DNA from: Ophiothrix spiculata
Lineage: Eukaryota; Echinodermata; Ophiuroidea; Amphilepidida; Ophiotrichidae
DNA: 29,627 nt
NCBI GenBank assembly: GCA_000969725.1
Contig: JXSR01S010434.1
Reading direction: 5' to 3' (one strand)
Shown here piece after piece: positions 19,100 through 28,549 of the stretch. The position numbers were made by a program, and so were the translations under genes. Within the stretch, counting starts at the first letter, position 1. Every line of letters begins with the position of its first letter. Below the pieces are notes generated by a model. That model searched no databases, had not been told where the DNA came from, and worked only from the letters and a program-made list of their open reading frames with translations.

Positions 19100-19860
19100 C
19101 TGTAGGATTTTAAAAAAATGCAGATACTTTAATAAAAAATTCCAGCATTTATATAATTCTCATTATATGCAGGATACAGGGCTGTGATTGAGTTTTTTTT
19201 TTTTAAATCTTGGAAGAATGTAAATAGAGCAAAGGGATCAATGCGAGCGGAGCGTCTTCATGGCTGGGGGGTCCAAGCCAGAGGGTTTATACACATTAAA
19301 TATTGCAGGAAACATCATTTCAGAGGCAATTTCAGATTAAAGTTCTTTATCATGATTTTTTCCAGTTTGTGTGATCAGTTTTTCTAGGGATTTACTCATG
19401 AAAAAATCCAAGGATATATTACAAAAAGTCTTGAAATCAAGACAAATCTGGGCAATTCACATCCTGGGGGGTGGGGGTTCTTCAAAAATTTATGTACGGT
19501 ATGTGCCTGCCGGACTCCGAAAAACTGACCATCTCTATACCTATTTTTGGCACAAAAACCCACCCATCAGTATACCAATTTTAATGGAAAAGCACCAAAT
19601 TTTACTCAAATTGGGTGCTTTTTTTGCAAATTTTCCCAAAAAGCACCCAATTTATGAAAATTGGGAGCTTTCATCTGCGATGAAAAACACCCAATTGATA
19701 TACCAAAATCCTGGAAAAATCACCTCAAAAGGCAGGCAAATATACGTATTGTCAATGTAAGTAACCCCCCCCCCACCGGGAAATCACACCCCTGAGGATA
19801 TTACTTAGGATCTAAAATCTGTGATTTCAAATCTGACTCCAATCTCACAACCTTTAAATT
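19100..19860. other. Intron 2 sequence with local hairpins, no gene
   Basis: AAGCACCAAATTTTACTCAA with ATTGGGTGCTT (about 19580-19621), then AAAGCACCCAATTTATG with ATTGGGAGCTTT (about 19632-19671), give two adjacent hairpins. A run of ten C lies at 19765-19774. The 129-residue plus-strand frame at 19371-19760 spans these hairpins, has no domain features and is opposite in sense to the host gene; I do not call it. Confidence 0.4.
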
Positions 19861-19894
19861 TATACCAAGTATCACATATCAAAACTGTCATACA

Positions 19895-20455
19895 TAGTCA
19901 TACATTTTTGAAACTCACATCAGCAGTGTCACAAATAAAGTCTCTAAGTTGTCTGGTTTCATCATTAGGTGTACCAAAAACTTGTCTTCTGCTGCACTTC
20001 TTAATCTCTTCAAGTCTCTTGTTTTACCACATCTTGTTTACTGTATTTGTGTTTGGGCTCCATTTTAGGGAAATCACATTGACAGGTTGGACAGGGTTCA
20101 AAGGAAAATCACTGGGGTAGTATTTCATAGGAGATCAATTGATGTTGAATGTTGGCCTAGTTATGAAGAAAGTTTTACCAAACTCAGTTTGTTGAAATTT
20201 GAGGATTCTTGTAAATTCCATAGACTTGTGTTTGGGTTCAAATTAATGAATGGTTTGTTACCAATATATTTTGATCAAATGGTGCATTTCAGTAGGATTA
20301 ACAACTCTAGGTTGTTGCATGTAAGTTGTAACAGCAAGAAGTTCTTCTTTTTTAATTCAATTTGTAATTTTTGTGTATGACAAATTACATTTTTCACATG
20401 TTTGTAAATTGCAAGTGATTTGAATAAATATTATTATTTATAGGAAAAACACAAA
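19895..20455 (+). mobile_element. LINE remnant (reverse-transcriptase C-terminal part), intron 2
   Basis: The plus strand reads IFETHISSVTNKVSKLSGFI, then LLNLFKSLVLPHLVYCICVW, one stop, then HIDRLDRVQRKITGVVF and FHRLVFGFKLMNGLLPIYF. This is the region after the polymerase core of CR1/L2-like LINEs. The expected later block (LWNSLP) is absent, so the copy has an internal deletion. It ends with AATAAATATTATTATTTATA. It is antisense to the host gene. Confidence 0.85.
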
Positions 20456-21213
20456 TTTCATTGGAGAGTGTAAACAAAAATCAATTTTGCAGGGTCCCAA
20501 ATGCTTGTAAAAGTTTTTGTAAATGCAAACGTCAGGCAACATAAAAAAATAAGTTATTTCTCGTCTGAAGGTTTCTCAAAATTTGAGGAGGGAGAGAGGT
20601 TTTTTTAGGTTGGGGAGAGCCTTCAGAGCAATCCAGGTTTACACTTGGTAGATGTTGACTGCACATTCAGTTGCTGTCTTTTAACTTGATGTGATATAGA
20701 TGTTGGTTTGACGACAGTTCTTACGTAAAAAAACATCCTTATATTAAAAGTATCCTTCAAAGAGGAAAGCAGGGTCTTGAATTGATATTTGAACGATTTA
20801 GCTCAATTTTTAACATCTTTTTCGCATTTTTGTACACACACAAAAAAAAGAAAAGAGGTGCGGCACCAAAAAGTGAGGAGGGAGGGGACGAGAAACAATT
20901 TTGTTTTTTTATGAGGCCTCCCCTTATATTTTTGTTTGCATTATCCAAGTAAATTTCATTTTACCTATGGTGCAATATTTGAGGGACTTTCGTTTGAGGG
21001 GAGTTAGCTCTACTGAGCCACCCTGCTCCCATCAGATGCTTCATGGGTGCTCAATTAATAGAGCACCCTGAATAATGGTATAGTATAAACCTCTAAATTT
21101 CCAGAAGCCTCCCCTAACTGCTCCCCTAAAGAACTTCAGGAGAGCTTTTAATGGAGCCCCTGCAAATTTCAAATGGAAGACTCTGATATTTGTCATTCAT
21201 ATTAAAGTTAGTA
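20456..21213. other. Intron 2 sequence, no gene seen
   Basis: Low-complexity purine-rich patches (near 20580 and 20870) and two short T runs. The minus-strand frame at 20757-20948 is biased by these patches. A block near 21010-21150 repeats GCTCCC/GAGCACCC phrases without forming a clear element. Confidence 0.35.
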
Positions 21214-21219
21214 ACTCAC

Positions 21220-21479
21220 TGGAAATGTTTCATCGTCTTTGGCCTATAGCCTTTGATCTCTGACCCTTTGGCTGGACTCCTTGATTTCCCTTTGCCTGCA
21301 TCCCCTGCTGGAGCACTCTGGCTGACCATAGCTTGCCCAGGCTGGATGGCAGGCAGCTTGGTCACCCCTCCTGAAAAGGGTCTGGTCTGCTTGCTTCCTT
21401 TGCTGTCCTTGTTTTTGCTTCCGAAGGAGCTGAAGAAGGATGATAGTCCTGAAAACCTGCTGGTTTTAACATTGGATTC
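21220..21479 (-). CDS. Exon 2 of the zinc-ribbon-like gene (low-complexity linker)
   Basis: The exon opens after an acceptor reading TTTGCAG and closes at a donor reading CCA then GTGAGT. It enters in phase 0, matching exon 1, and leaves two bases (CA) that join the first base of exon 3 to make a Gln codon. It supplies about residues 66-152. The stretch is rich in Ser, Lys, Gly and Pro, with a phenylalanine-studded segment near its start (SSFFSSFGS) and a basic tail, so it is probably disordered and a candidate for phosphorylation or partner binding. The open frame covers the whole exon, the base composition is much more GC-rich than the intron either side, and the phase fits, which together make a real exon likely. 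Intron 1, between exons 1 and 2, is about 6.8 kb and full of repeats. Confidence 0.75.
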
Positions 21480-21483
21480 CTGC

Positions 21484-21956
21484 AAATGAGACAATATTTG
21501 AGGTCAAAATCATGAATTTCTAGGTATGAGAGTTGGGAAAACCTATTATAGGCCTCATCATCATCTGTCGACTGTGGAGCAGGCGACTACAAGTTTTCTC
21601 CAACTACAACGGTCCTGAGCCATTTCAGTTAACGTTTTTGGGCTCAGTATGCACTCTGCATAATATAGGCCTACATGTACTACATCTACATGTACTACAT
21701 CTACATGTACAAACCAAGGAAAACTGATATAGTCTTTTCCCGTAAAAAATCAGGGTCACATTTAAAAAAAATACATTTCTACAGACCCCGGCCACAGACA
21801 TCAAACAAAGTTTATATTGTTATGTTTACCATTTTTAACAAAAATGGTTTCTGACACAAATAGTGGTCAACAATGGACACTTGGCACTGTGGAGTCAGTC
21901 GTGTGCATTCAGGAGGTTGGAGGATCATGATGCGGTTTAACCCTTAAGAGTACCAA
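21484..21956. other. Intron 1 sequence with a small tandem repeat
   Basis: A 15-base unit built on ACATGTACTACATCT is repeated about two and a half times at 21671-21711. No gene is visible; the open frame overlapping exon 2 on the plus strand is its shadow. Confidence 0.45.
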
Positions 21957-21975
21957 GTGGTGCAATTTGCACCAC
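21957..21975. repeat. Perfect short palindrome GTGGTGCAATTTGCACCAC
   Basis: Nine-base arms around a single T. It follows TTAACCCTTAAGAGTACC and may be near the end of another TTAA element, but no partner end is visible. Confidence 0.6.
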
Positions 21976-22079
21976 ATTAATTATTCATGAGGTGAACATT
22001 AATTGCTGCCTTATAGTAAATTTAAAAGAATATGCTTATTTTATTGATGCAAACTGATAAAACCCTCATATTTGTGTCT

Positions 22080-22270
22080 AACTCTTGGTGAGAATCCATT
22101 CTCGCAAAGATTCTCCCCAAAAGGATTTTGCAAGAATTCAAATAGATTCTCTAAAAATGAGGCAAACATATTGTGTATGAATGTATATAGAATCCAAAGA
22201 TTCTTGCAAAGGTTCTCCCCCAGTAGATTTGCGAGAATCCAATAAGATTCTTGCAACAGTGAAAGAATTT
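22080..22270 (-). repeat. Repeated GATTCTYGCAAAG blocks
   Basis: Two blocks of about 48 bases starting near 22106 and 22206 share GCAAAGATTCTCCCC/GCAAAGGTTCTCCCC and a following AATAGATTCT/AATAAGATTCT. Single GAGAATCC and AGATTCT units lie around them. The minus-strand open frame at 22041-22283 is produced by this repetition and shows no protein features. Confidence 0.6.
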
Positions 22271-22481
22271 CTAGCCCTGGCATTTATAAAAGTATCCGTT
22301 TTAGAAGCAGATTTTTACCCTGAACATGATGATGATATCAGTTTCTGAACAAAAATGTCAATTTTGCAAAAAATACCAAAACACATATTTTTTGCCCCAA
22401 AACACTCTGGAAAGTTTAACTAAAATTTGCATAAATTGTGAAATGTTGAACTTTTTTGCTTTTTGAAATCTAGAAACAAAT

Positions 22482-22919
22482 GAGTGGTGCTCTGGCAAAA
22501 TGAGCGGAAAGTTGCGATTGAAGATTTTGAATAAATGGCGGCTAAAGTAAAAGTATGGTGAAAAGATCAAATTTCGTTTTTTGACATAAAACGCATTAAA
22601 ACATAAGTGTGAAACCATACCGCGCATTTTGAAGGTCAATTATGCCGGGAAGTGCAATTTTCACGTGTAATTGATCGCGTTTTGCTATCATACACTACAG
22701 TAATCTGTATCTTGAAAATCGATTTGTGACAATTTTTTACTGCCAGATTTTGAGTGGGCTAGCTGCTTTGTATTTCGATCACTAAATGAAGATTGTAGAA
22801 AGAAAGTATGACATAAATTTATATATCATTCGAAAGCTGAGAATATAGAGAATTAAAATATGTCATAAACTCAATTTTGAAAATCGCGACTTTCCGATCA
22901 TTTTGCCAGAGCACCACTC
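22482..22919. mobile_element. 438-bp inverted-repeat element in intron 1
   Basis: Ends GAGTGGTGCTCTGGCAAAAT and (reverse strand) the same 20 bases, followed by GAGCGGAAAGT and GATCGGAAAGT. AAAT flanks both sides (22478-22481, 22920-22923). The minus-strand frame at 22358-22639 crosses the left end and is not a gene. The interior has ATATCATTCGAAAGCT near 22824. Confidence 0.85.
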
Positions 22920-22923
22920 AAAT

Positions 22924-23265
22924 GTCTAGGAAGGGTTTTCTCAAATTTTTGATTTTTATCTTAGTTTTTTAAAAATGCCAAAAACAGGTCAAAAAATTTA
23001 AAGAAATCCCACCGCTGCCACCAAAATGGCAAGTTTTGGCAATTTTTTTTCAAAAAAATAGATAATAATCAAAAATTTCTGAATACACTTTCTTGACAAA
23101 AAATTGTTTCTAAATTCCAAGAAGGAAAAAAAAACTCTCAAAATTTCACGAATGCAATTTTTATTAAGGCTTTCCAGACATTTTTGGGCAAAAAATACGG
23201 ATCGGGGCGTTTTTTACCAAAATCAACATTTTTGGTAAAAAACTGGTATCACCAATATGTTCGGG
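22924..23265. other. Intron 1 sequence, A/T-rich, nothing identified
   Basis: Runs of A and T with no element ends or coding frames. Confidence 0.35.
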
Positions 23266-23269
23266 GTAA

Positions 23270-23540
23270 GGGGGAGCGGGTTGGCGCAGCGGTAGTTACC
23301 TCGCCTTGCACCAATGAGGTCCCGGGTTCGAGTCCCGGTCCCGGCGCTTTATGTGCATTTGGTTTTCAGTCCATACTCGCTTCCGCAGGTTTTTCTCCGG
23401 GCACTCCGGTCTTCCTCCTGCATTCAAAACTGATTTAAAAACATCTTGGGATCCCTGTTAAAGATAAGCTTCCTTATAGCTTACTTGGTACCAAGTACCA
23501 AGTTGGGTTTCCTTGGTGAAAGCCTAAACAAGGTGATTTT
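23270..23540 (+). mobile_element. tRNA-derived SINE, family 1, copy A (fullest)
   Basis: The head contains an A-box (TTGGCGCAGCGGTAG, from 23281) and a perfect B-box (GGTTCGAGTCC, 23325-23335), then CCCGGCGC where a tRNA would end. The tRNA-unrelated body runs through GTGCATTTGGTTTTCAG, CTCCGGGCACTCCGGTCTTC and TTGGTACCAAGTACCAAG to AAACAAGGTGAT. It is the reference for copies B (544-772) and C (18413-18640). The open frame from 23184 is a by-product. Confidence 0.88.
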
Positions 23541-23544
23541 TAAA

Positions 23545-23895
23545 GATCCACTTCTAAAAATGTATGCTTTATAAATATGGTTTATGCAATTAGTTTGAGA
23601 GTTAGAGTACAAAAAACGTAGCTAGTTGAAGGTCTACCCAAGCCTTGAATTCATGCGCGCACACCAGGTGCATTTCTGTTCTACCCTCCAGCATCATATG
23701 CATATCATAAGGCTATAAAATAAAAAAATACTTGCGTTGCCCTCCACAGCCTGGTCAAAATTTTGAAATTCTGGGCTCTTTTTTTTAATCATGCTTTTTA
23801 TGATTTTGTCTTTTAATGAAATGTTTCACCTTGGTTATCTACATGTGTAAAAGTTGTATGCCACAATGCCAGAAATCCAAACAAGCAGCTCTCTT
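23545..23895. other. Intron 1 sequence between two SINEs, nothing identified
   Basis: No coding frame, tandem repeat or paired termini seen. Confidence 0.35.
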
Positions 23896-23898
23896 CTG

Positions 23899-24165
23899 TG
23901 GCACGTGTGGTCTAGCGGAAATCGGCAGGACTCATAAACGTGAGGTTGTGAGTTCGAGCCCCGTTGGTGCCAACGTGTTGTGAACCTGGGCAAATCACTT
24001 TATCACACTTGCCTCGTCGACCCAAGCGTTATATGGGGAGTTACTAGGAATACTGACATTGAGCGCTTGAATAGGCAGCTGGCTGTATTCTAGTGGTAAC
24101 GGAATAAATGTAAAGCGCTTTGATCAATAATGGAAAAGCGCTATATAAGCAGCGACATTTATTTT
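23899..24165 (+). mobile_element. tRNA-derived SINE, family 2 (CORE-like middle, LINE-like tail)
   Basis: The head resembles a tRNA with a CTCATAA loop (CAT anticodon, Met-like); the acceptor ends GGCAC and GTGCC pair, and the B-box is GAGTTCGAGCC (23950-23960). The middle has CTGGGCAAATCACTTTATCA and CACTTGCCTCGTCGACCC, the conserved core of many invertebrate SINEs. The tail has AAAGCGCTTTGATCAATAAT and GGAAAAGCGCTATATAA. Similar tails occur at 6074-6118 and in the LINE at 15301-15757. The anticodon stem is imperfect, so this is not a working tRNA gene. Confidence 0.85.
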
Positions 24166-24648
24166 TTATTTTTTCTGAACCTTTTCACACAAAAATTTTC
24201 ACATTCTCTGCAAATTATATAAACTGCTTGGTAGATTGTCATGTATCACTATTCATATCCACAAAATCATTCCATAGTTCTTTTTAAAAAAAATATGAAT
24301 GTCAGACATTTTCATTTGGATGTTTTTGTAGAATTTAAAATCTTATTTGGTCAAAAATAATACTTTTGTCAAAAGCTTTAAAAATATTATCTTTTTTCAT
24401 TATTATTTTCATCATAGAATTCACTAACGAATTCATTCTATATTCGGAAAACACAATATGGAAAAACCGGAAGTAGAAGAACAGAACAAACTAGCTGCAT
24501 AGATCAGCAGTTTGATCCCTTGAAAGAATTTTTGAACATTTTAAAAGAAAAAGTTGACGACATATTCATGTAGAAAATACTTCAATGTTCATTTCCACAA
24601 TGGTAGACTAGTCCTGGTGCCCAGCCAAATTTATTAGTTCAAGGAAAT

Positions 24649-24671
24649 AAAAAAAAAAAAAAAAAAAAAAA
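24649..24671 (+). repeat. Run of 23 A
   Basis: Uninterrupted A run within AAGGAAATA(n)GCCGG. It could mark the 3' end of a retroposed sequence, but I recognise no SINE or LINE upstream of it. Confidence 0.6.
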
Positions 24672-25768
24672 GCCGGTCTGCCGGGTGTCCAAAGTTTTCT
24701 CTTGGGAGGGCAACACAACTATTTTTTTTTAATTTTTGGCCTAATTGGTATAATTTCTTCAATAATTACCTCCAAAGATGAAAGCATCAGTTTGAATGCG
24801 AAATATTAAAACAGTCAAAGTTTTATACTGATTATTCATAAGTTGAGAGTTATCTACTGATGAAAGCATCGGTTTACATTGTAACCCTTGTTATAAGCTT
24901 ATATATTTTCAGCAACATATTAGGTAATTGGGTAGGTGTGCAACCCCTCAAAGTTTTTTATAGCAATCACAATACTCTCTGATATGTGTGGTACCAATGG
25001 ATAGGTATTGATCCCCTTGATTGATCCCCTCTTTATCTATCGATGATTTTTACATTTTTGTAAAATGTGAAAGAGTAAAATGGTGAATGTTTTATCGATG
25101 ATACAATGTACATTGTAGAATCAGTTTACATGTATATCACATCGTGTCATTTTACAAAAAATGCCAGATATATATAGTGCAAATTAATAATCATTAAGTT
25201 ACACAGATAAAATTACACATCAAAATTTACACCGAAAATTACAAGATAATTACAAAATACAAGATAGGGTTATTAAAACCATGAATTGCACACTTCAAGA
25301 GCAAATCATACATGACAGCATCAGCTTAAAATGTGAAAGAGTAGAACAGCCAAAATGTCATCTATAAGATAACATCAGTTTAAATGTGAAAGAATAAGAC
25401 AGACAAATTGTATCTACTGATGATAGTGTCAGTTTAAAATATGAAAGAGTAAAAAAGCAATAAAATTAATCTACTTATGATAGCATCAGTTTAAAATTGA
25501 GTAAAACAGTCAACATTTTATCTACAGGAGATAGCATCAGTTTAAATGTGGGAGTAAAACAGCCAAAAATATACCTACTGATGATAGCATCAGTTTAAAA
25601 TGTGAAAGAATAAAACAGTCTAATTTTATCTACAGAAGATAGCATAAGTTTGAAATGTGAAAGAGTAAAACAGCCAAAATTTCATCTTCTGATGACAACA
25701 TCTGGTTAAAATGTGAAAGAGTAAAAGAGTCAAACTTGTATCTACTGATGATATTGTCAAGTTTAAAT

Positions 25769-26206
25769 GTGACCTGCCATATCGGAAAGAACCTAAGAGT
25801 CCAAAAATCAAATTGATTTTTTGGTCTTGTCTTAAAGCTGAGATTGTAAGCTTTAAAATGACATCTTGCTTTTGGTTATTGGATGTTCGGTTGCAAAGTT
25901 ATATATTCAAATTGGTATCGGCTGATTCGGGAAAAACTATAATTCTGAGAAAATTTAGTTTTTGTAATTAGTAAAACTTGAATGGACAGAGGATTTTTAT
26001 CTTGGTTTATAAAACATTTTTCGCATGATTTGGATGTTGGAACCTGATTTATAGGATAGAATACAACAAAGGTAACATTTCTGGTATTAGAAATTCGGCC
26101 TTGGACGTGATTTTTAACTATATGCACAGCTTAAATGGCCTGTAACCAGTAATTCACTATGCCGACCTTATGATCACCTTAAGGTACCTTTCGATATGGG
26201 GGTCAC
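25769..26206. mobile_element. 438-bp inverted-repeat element inside the repeat array
   Basis: Ends GTGACCTGCCATATCGGAAA and (reverse strand) GTGACCCCCATATCGAAAGG. AAAT flanks both sides (25765-25768, 26207-26210). Removing the element and one AAAT restores GTTTAAATGTGAAAC, which is the array's own sequence, so the borders are well supported. The minus-strand frames at 25626 and 25876 are not genes. Confidence 0.85.
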
Positions 26207-26669
26207 AAATGTGAAACAGTAAAGCAGCCAAAATTCTATCCACTGATGATACATGTAGTCTTAAAATGTGAAAGGTAAAACATACACAATTTTCGGATGA
26301 TAGTGTGATGAAAAAGCAAAACATGTGAAATTAAAGTAAAACAGCCAAACAAATTTTATCTACTATTTTTTATTCCACTGATGTCTGATGACAGCATCAG
26401 TTTAAAATGTGAGAGTAAAACAGTCAAATTGTATCTACTGATGATAAGTTGATAACTAGTGTCAGTTTAAAATGTGAAAGAGTAAAACAACCACAACTTT
26501 ATCCACTGATTTAGTGTGTCAGTAGGCCTATATTACAGGAGAAGAAAGATTAACAGTTAAAATACTAAACCACCAAGCAAAATTGACTGTAGCTAATTAG
26601 ATATATAGCAAGTAAATGTCTGGGTCTCAAGGTTTCCTCTCAGTTTGTTGCTCTCAAGCAATACAATAA

Positions 26670-26948
26670 AGGTCAATTCATAGTCGGCCTCCAAACAAAA
26701 TTTTTCCTACCAAACATTTGGTCGTGACGTCAAAATGACGATTGACTCCAAACAAAATAACTTCAACACCGAGTTGAGACCAAACAAAATTTCGCGCTAG
26801 ATTGCACACGTTATTTAATTGCCACATACATTGGACCAAATGTTTGCTACCCGTTCATAGTTAAAGTTCGATGGCAAATATTTGGTGACGTCACGACCAA
26901 ATGTTTTGTAGGAAAAATTTTGTTTGGAGGCCGAGTATGAATTGAGCC
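26670..26948. mobile_element. 279-bp palindromic element, possibly PIF/Harbinger-type
   Basis: Arms of about 55-60 bp: left AGGTCAATTCATAGTCGGCC, right (reverse strand) GGCTCAATTCATACTCGGCC, both continuing through CCAAACAAAATTTTTCCTAC. TAA flanks both sides (26667-26669, 26949-26951), in keeping with the three-base TWA target of PIF/Harbinger elements. Each arm has a full TGACGTCA (26725-26732, 26886-26893). The minus-strand frame at 26847-27038 is incidental. Confidence 0.8.
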
Positions 26949-27710
26949 TAAGAATACACAGATATTCCCAACTGTGCTTAATCCCCAAAATTGTGTTTCC
27001 AAATTATCAGGATTATAGGTGTCAGTTAAATTGGTCACAAGTGTACATGTGTAAATACATTTTCCTGATTTTTACCTTCCCCTTTTTTAAAATGTGAAAA
27101 AGTAAAAAATATGAAAAGGTAAAACAGCCAAAATTTTATCTACAATTGAAATGATCAGTTAACTACATTTGTAGGCCTATTAAAAATATGAGAGTAAAAC
27201 CGACCAAAATTGTATCTACTGATGACATCATCACTGCATCAGTTTAAAATGTGAAAGAGTATAAAACAGGCAAAATGTTTACTGATGACAGCATCAAAAT
27301 GTGAATGGGAAAAATAGACAACATTTTATCTACAGAAGATAGGGTCATTTAAAAATGAGATAGAGTAAAAGTTAAAATTTCACCTACTGATAACAGTATC
27401 AGTTTAAAATGTGGAAGAGTAATACAGACAAAATTTTATCTAAGATGATAGTATCAGTTTAAAATTGTAAAAGAGTAAAACTTCCAAAATGTTATCTACT
27501 GATGATAGTGTCAGTTTAAATGTGAAATAGTAAAACAGCTCAAATTGTATCAGGGACAGGATCTACTGATGATACTAGTGTCAGTTTAAAATGTGAAAGA
27601 GTAAAACAGCCAAATTTTAAAAGTAAAACAGCCAAAATTTTATCTACGATAGAAATGATAGCATCAGTTAAAAATGCAAGAGTAAAACAGCCAAAATTGT
27701 ATGTTTAAGG

Positions 27711-28299
27711 GTTAGAACCATTTTCAATTTTTTTTCATAGAAATTGAGTTAACTTCGTCCACAGCAATGTGTATCCAAAATAAAAAATAGTTTTTGAGCC
27801 AGAACGCATTTAAAAACACTGTTTTGTTGTGTGGTTTTTTTTCTCGGGGGGGGGGGGGCATTTTTGGTCAAAATTTTGCACACAACCCTATAGGAAATCC
27901 CATTATTGGTCCGACTTAAAACAGGTTTGAATCCATATTTTGCAAAATGGTGGCATCGGTGGGATATCCGATTACCTTGTTTTTACTATTACTATTACTT
28001 TTTCTAAAAATATAACCAGAAAAAATACAAAAAAAAGAGGTTTCTCTGTTCTATGGAGTTAACACAAAATTACATACAATTGTCTTAAACGATTTCATTT
28101 GTGAAAGTTTATAATTGATGATCCGAGACAATTCATGTGCCTAATTTGTAAATTGTAATTTGTAAATGTAAACATATGGGAAAAAATGAAGCATGATAAT
28201 TTGACATTTATAAAAACATTAAAATCTCGAAGGGGATATTGGTAAACGAATGATTAAACAGAGAGGACATTAACTTTGATACAATACACAAAACAGAAC
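27711..28299. other. Start of intron 1 next to exon 1, no gene
   Basis: Contains a run of 13 G at 27846-27858 and AT-rich text. No coding or element ends seen. It runs up to the exon 1 donor. Confidence 0.4.
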
Positions 28300-28305
28300 A
28301 CTCAC

Positions 28306-28500
28306 ATTGCCTTCCTTTTCGGGTGAATGTAGATCTGGTAGTCGGTTTACTATGTTACTCCCTCGTCGCGACGGAGTTTGTTGTGATGGTGGGGGCATTC
28401 CCGCGACGTATGTGCTCCCGCACGTCGGACATGACGGCCTTTCAGTCTGTATATTATGCGCTATCGCTGCTTGGCACGATGCACATATTGGATCCGCCAT
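28306..28500 (-). CDS. Exon 1 of an unrecognised zinc-ribbon-like gene (start codon)
   Basis: This exon encodes residues 1-65 of a predicted 237-residue protein spliced from four exons. The start codon is at 28500-28498, preceded by an unremarkable context (TCT before ATGG). Residues 6, 9, 24 and 27 are cysteines spaced CX2C-X14-CX2C, with the second pair as CPTCG, which is the look of a zinc ribbon or zinc knuckle. A Pro/Ser/Arg-rich stretch follows. The exon ends in phase 0 at a strong donor (AAT then GTGAGT, intron bases 28305-28300). The exon is clearly richer in CpG than the sequence around it, as expected of coding or promoter-proximal DNA. Zinc binding is inferred from the cysteines only. 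I do not recognise the protein family, so cellular role and location are unknown. Confidence 0.75.
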
Positions 28501-28522
28501 AGAACAAGCAATTTTTATCCTT

Positions 28523-28546
28523 AAAACCCCCTAAAACGGGGGTTTT
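28523..28546. promoter_or_regulatory. Perfect hairpin just upstream of the start codon
   Basis: AAAACCCCC and GGGGGTTTT form a perfect 9-bp stem around a 6-base loop, 23-46 bases upstream of the ATG at 28500. If transcription starts further out, the hairpin would lie in the 5' leader of the mRNA. The structure is plain in the sequence; a regulatory role is only a guess. Confidence 0.35.
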
Positions 28547-28549
28547 ATT

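Larger units (their letters stand above)
24780..27705 (+). repeat. Diverged array of 55-60 bp units in intron 1
   Basis: The consensus-like unit reads AGCATCAGTTTAAAATGTG, AAAGAGTAAAACAGCC, AAAATTTTATCTACTGATGAT, repeated with substitutions and small indels. Dense blocks are at 25306-25768, 26207-26560 and 27080-27705, with about 25 recognisable units in all; 24780-25300 is more decayed. Two inverted-repeat elements interrupt it (25769-26206, 26670-26948). Many units contain the small palindrome ACTGATG-NNNN-CATCAGT, perfect at 25577-25594. The array lies in the first intron, so its complement is transcribed if the gene is expressed. Confidence 0.85.

Noticed and set aside
19371-19760. 129-residue plus-strand open frame, the longest in the window
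   Set aside because: It runs through adjacent hairpins and low-complexity text in intron 2, opposite in sense to the host gene, with no domain, splice sites or protein-like composition.
22041-22283. Leu-rich minus-strand frame
   Set aside because: Generated by the GATTCTYGCAAAG repeat blocks; no independent support.
23899-23971. Functional tRNA-Met gene
   Set aside because: The head has a B-box and pairing acceptor ends, but the anticodon stem is imperfect and it continues into a SINE body and tail.
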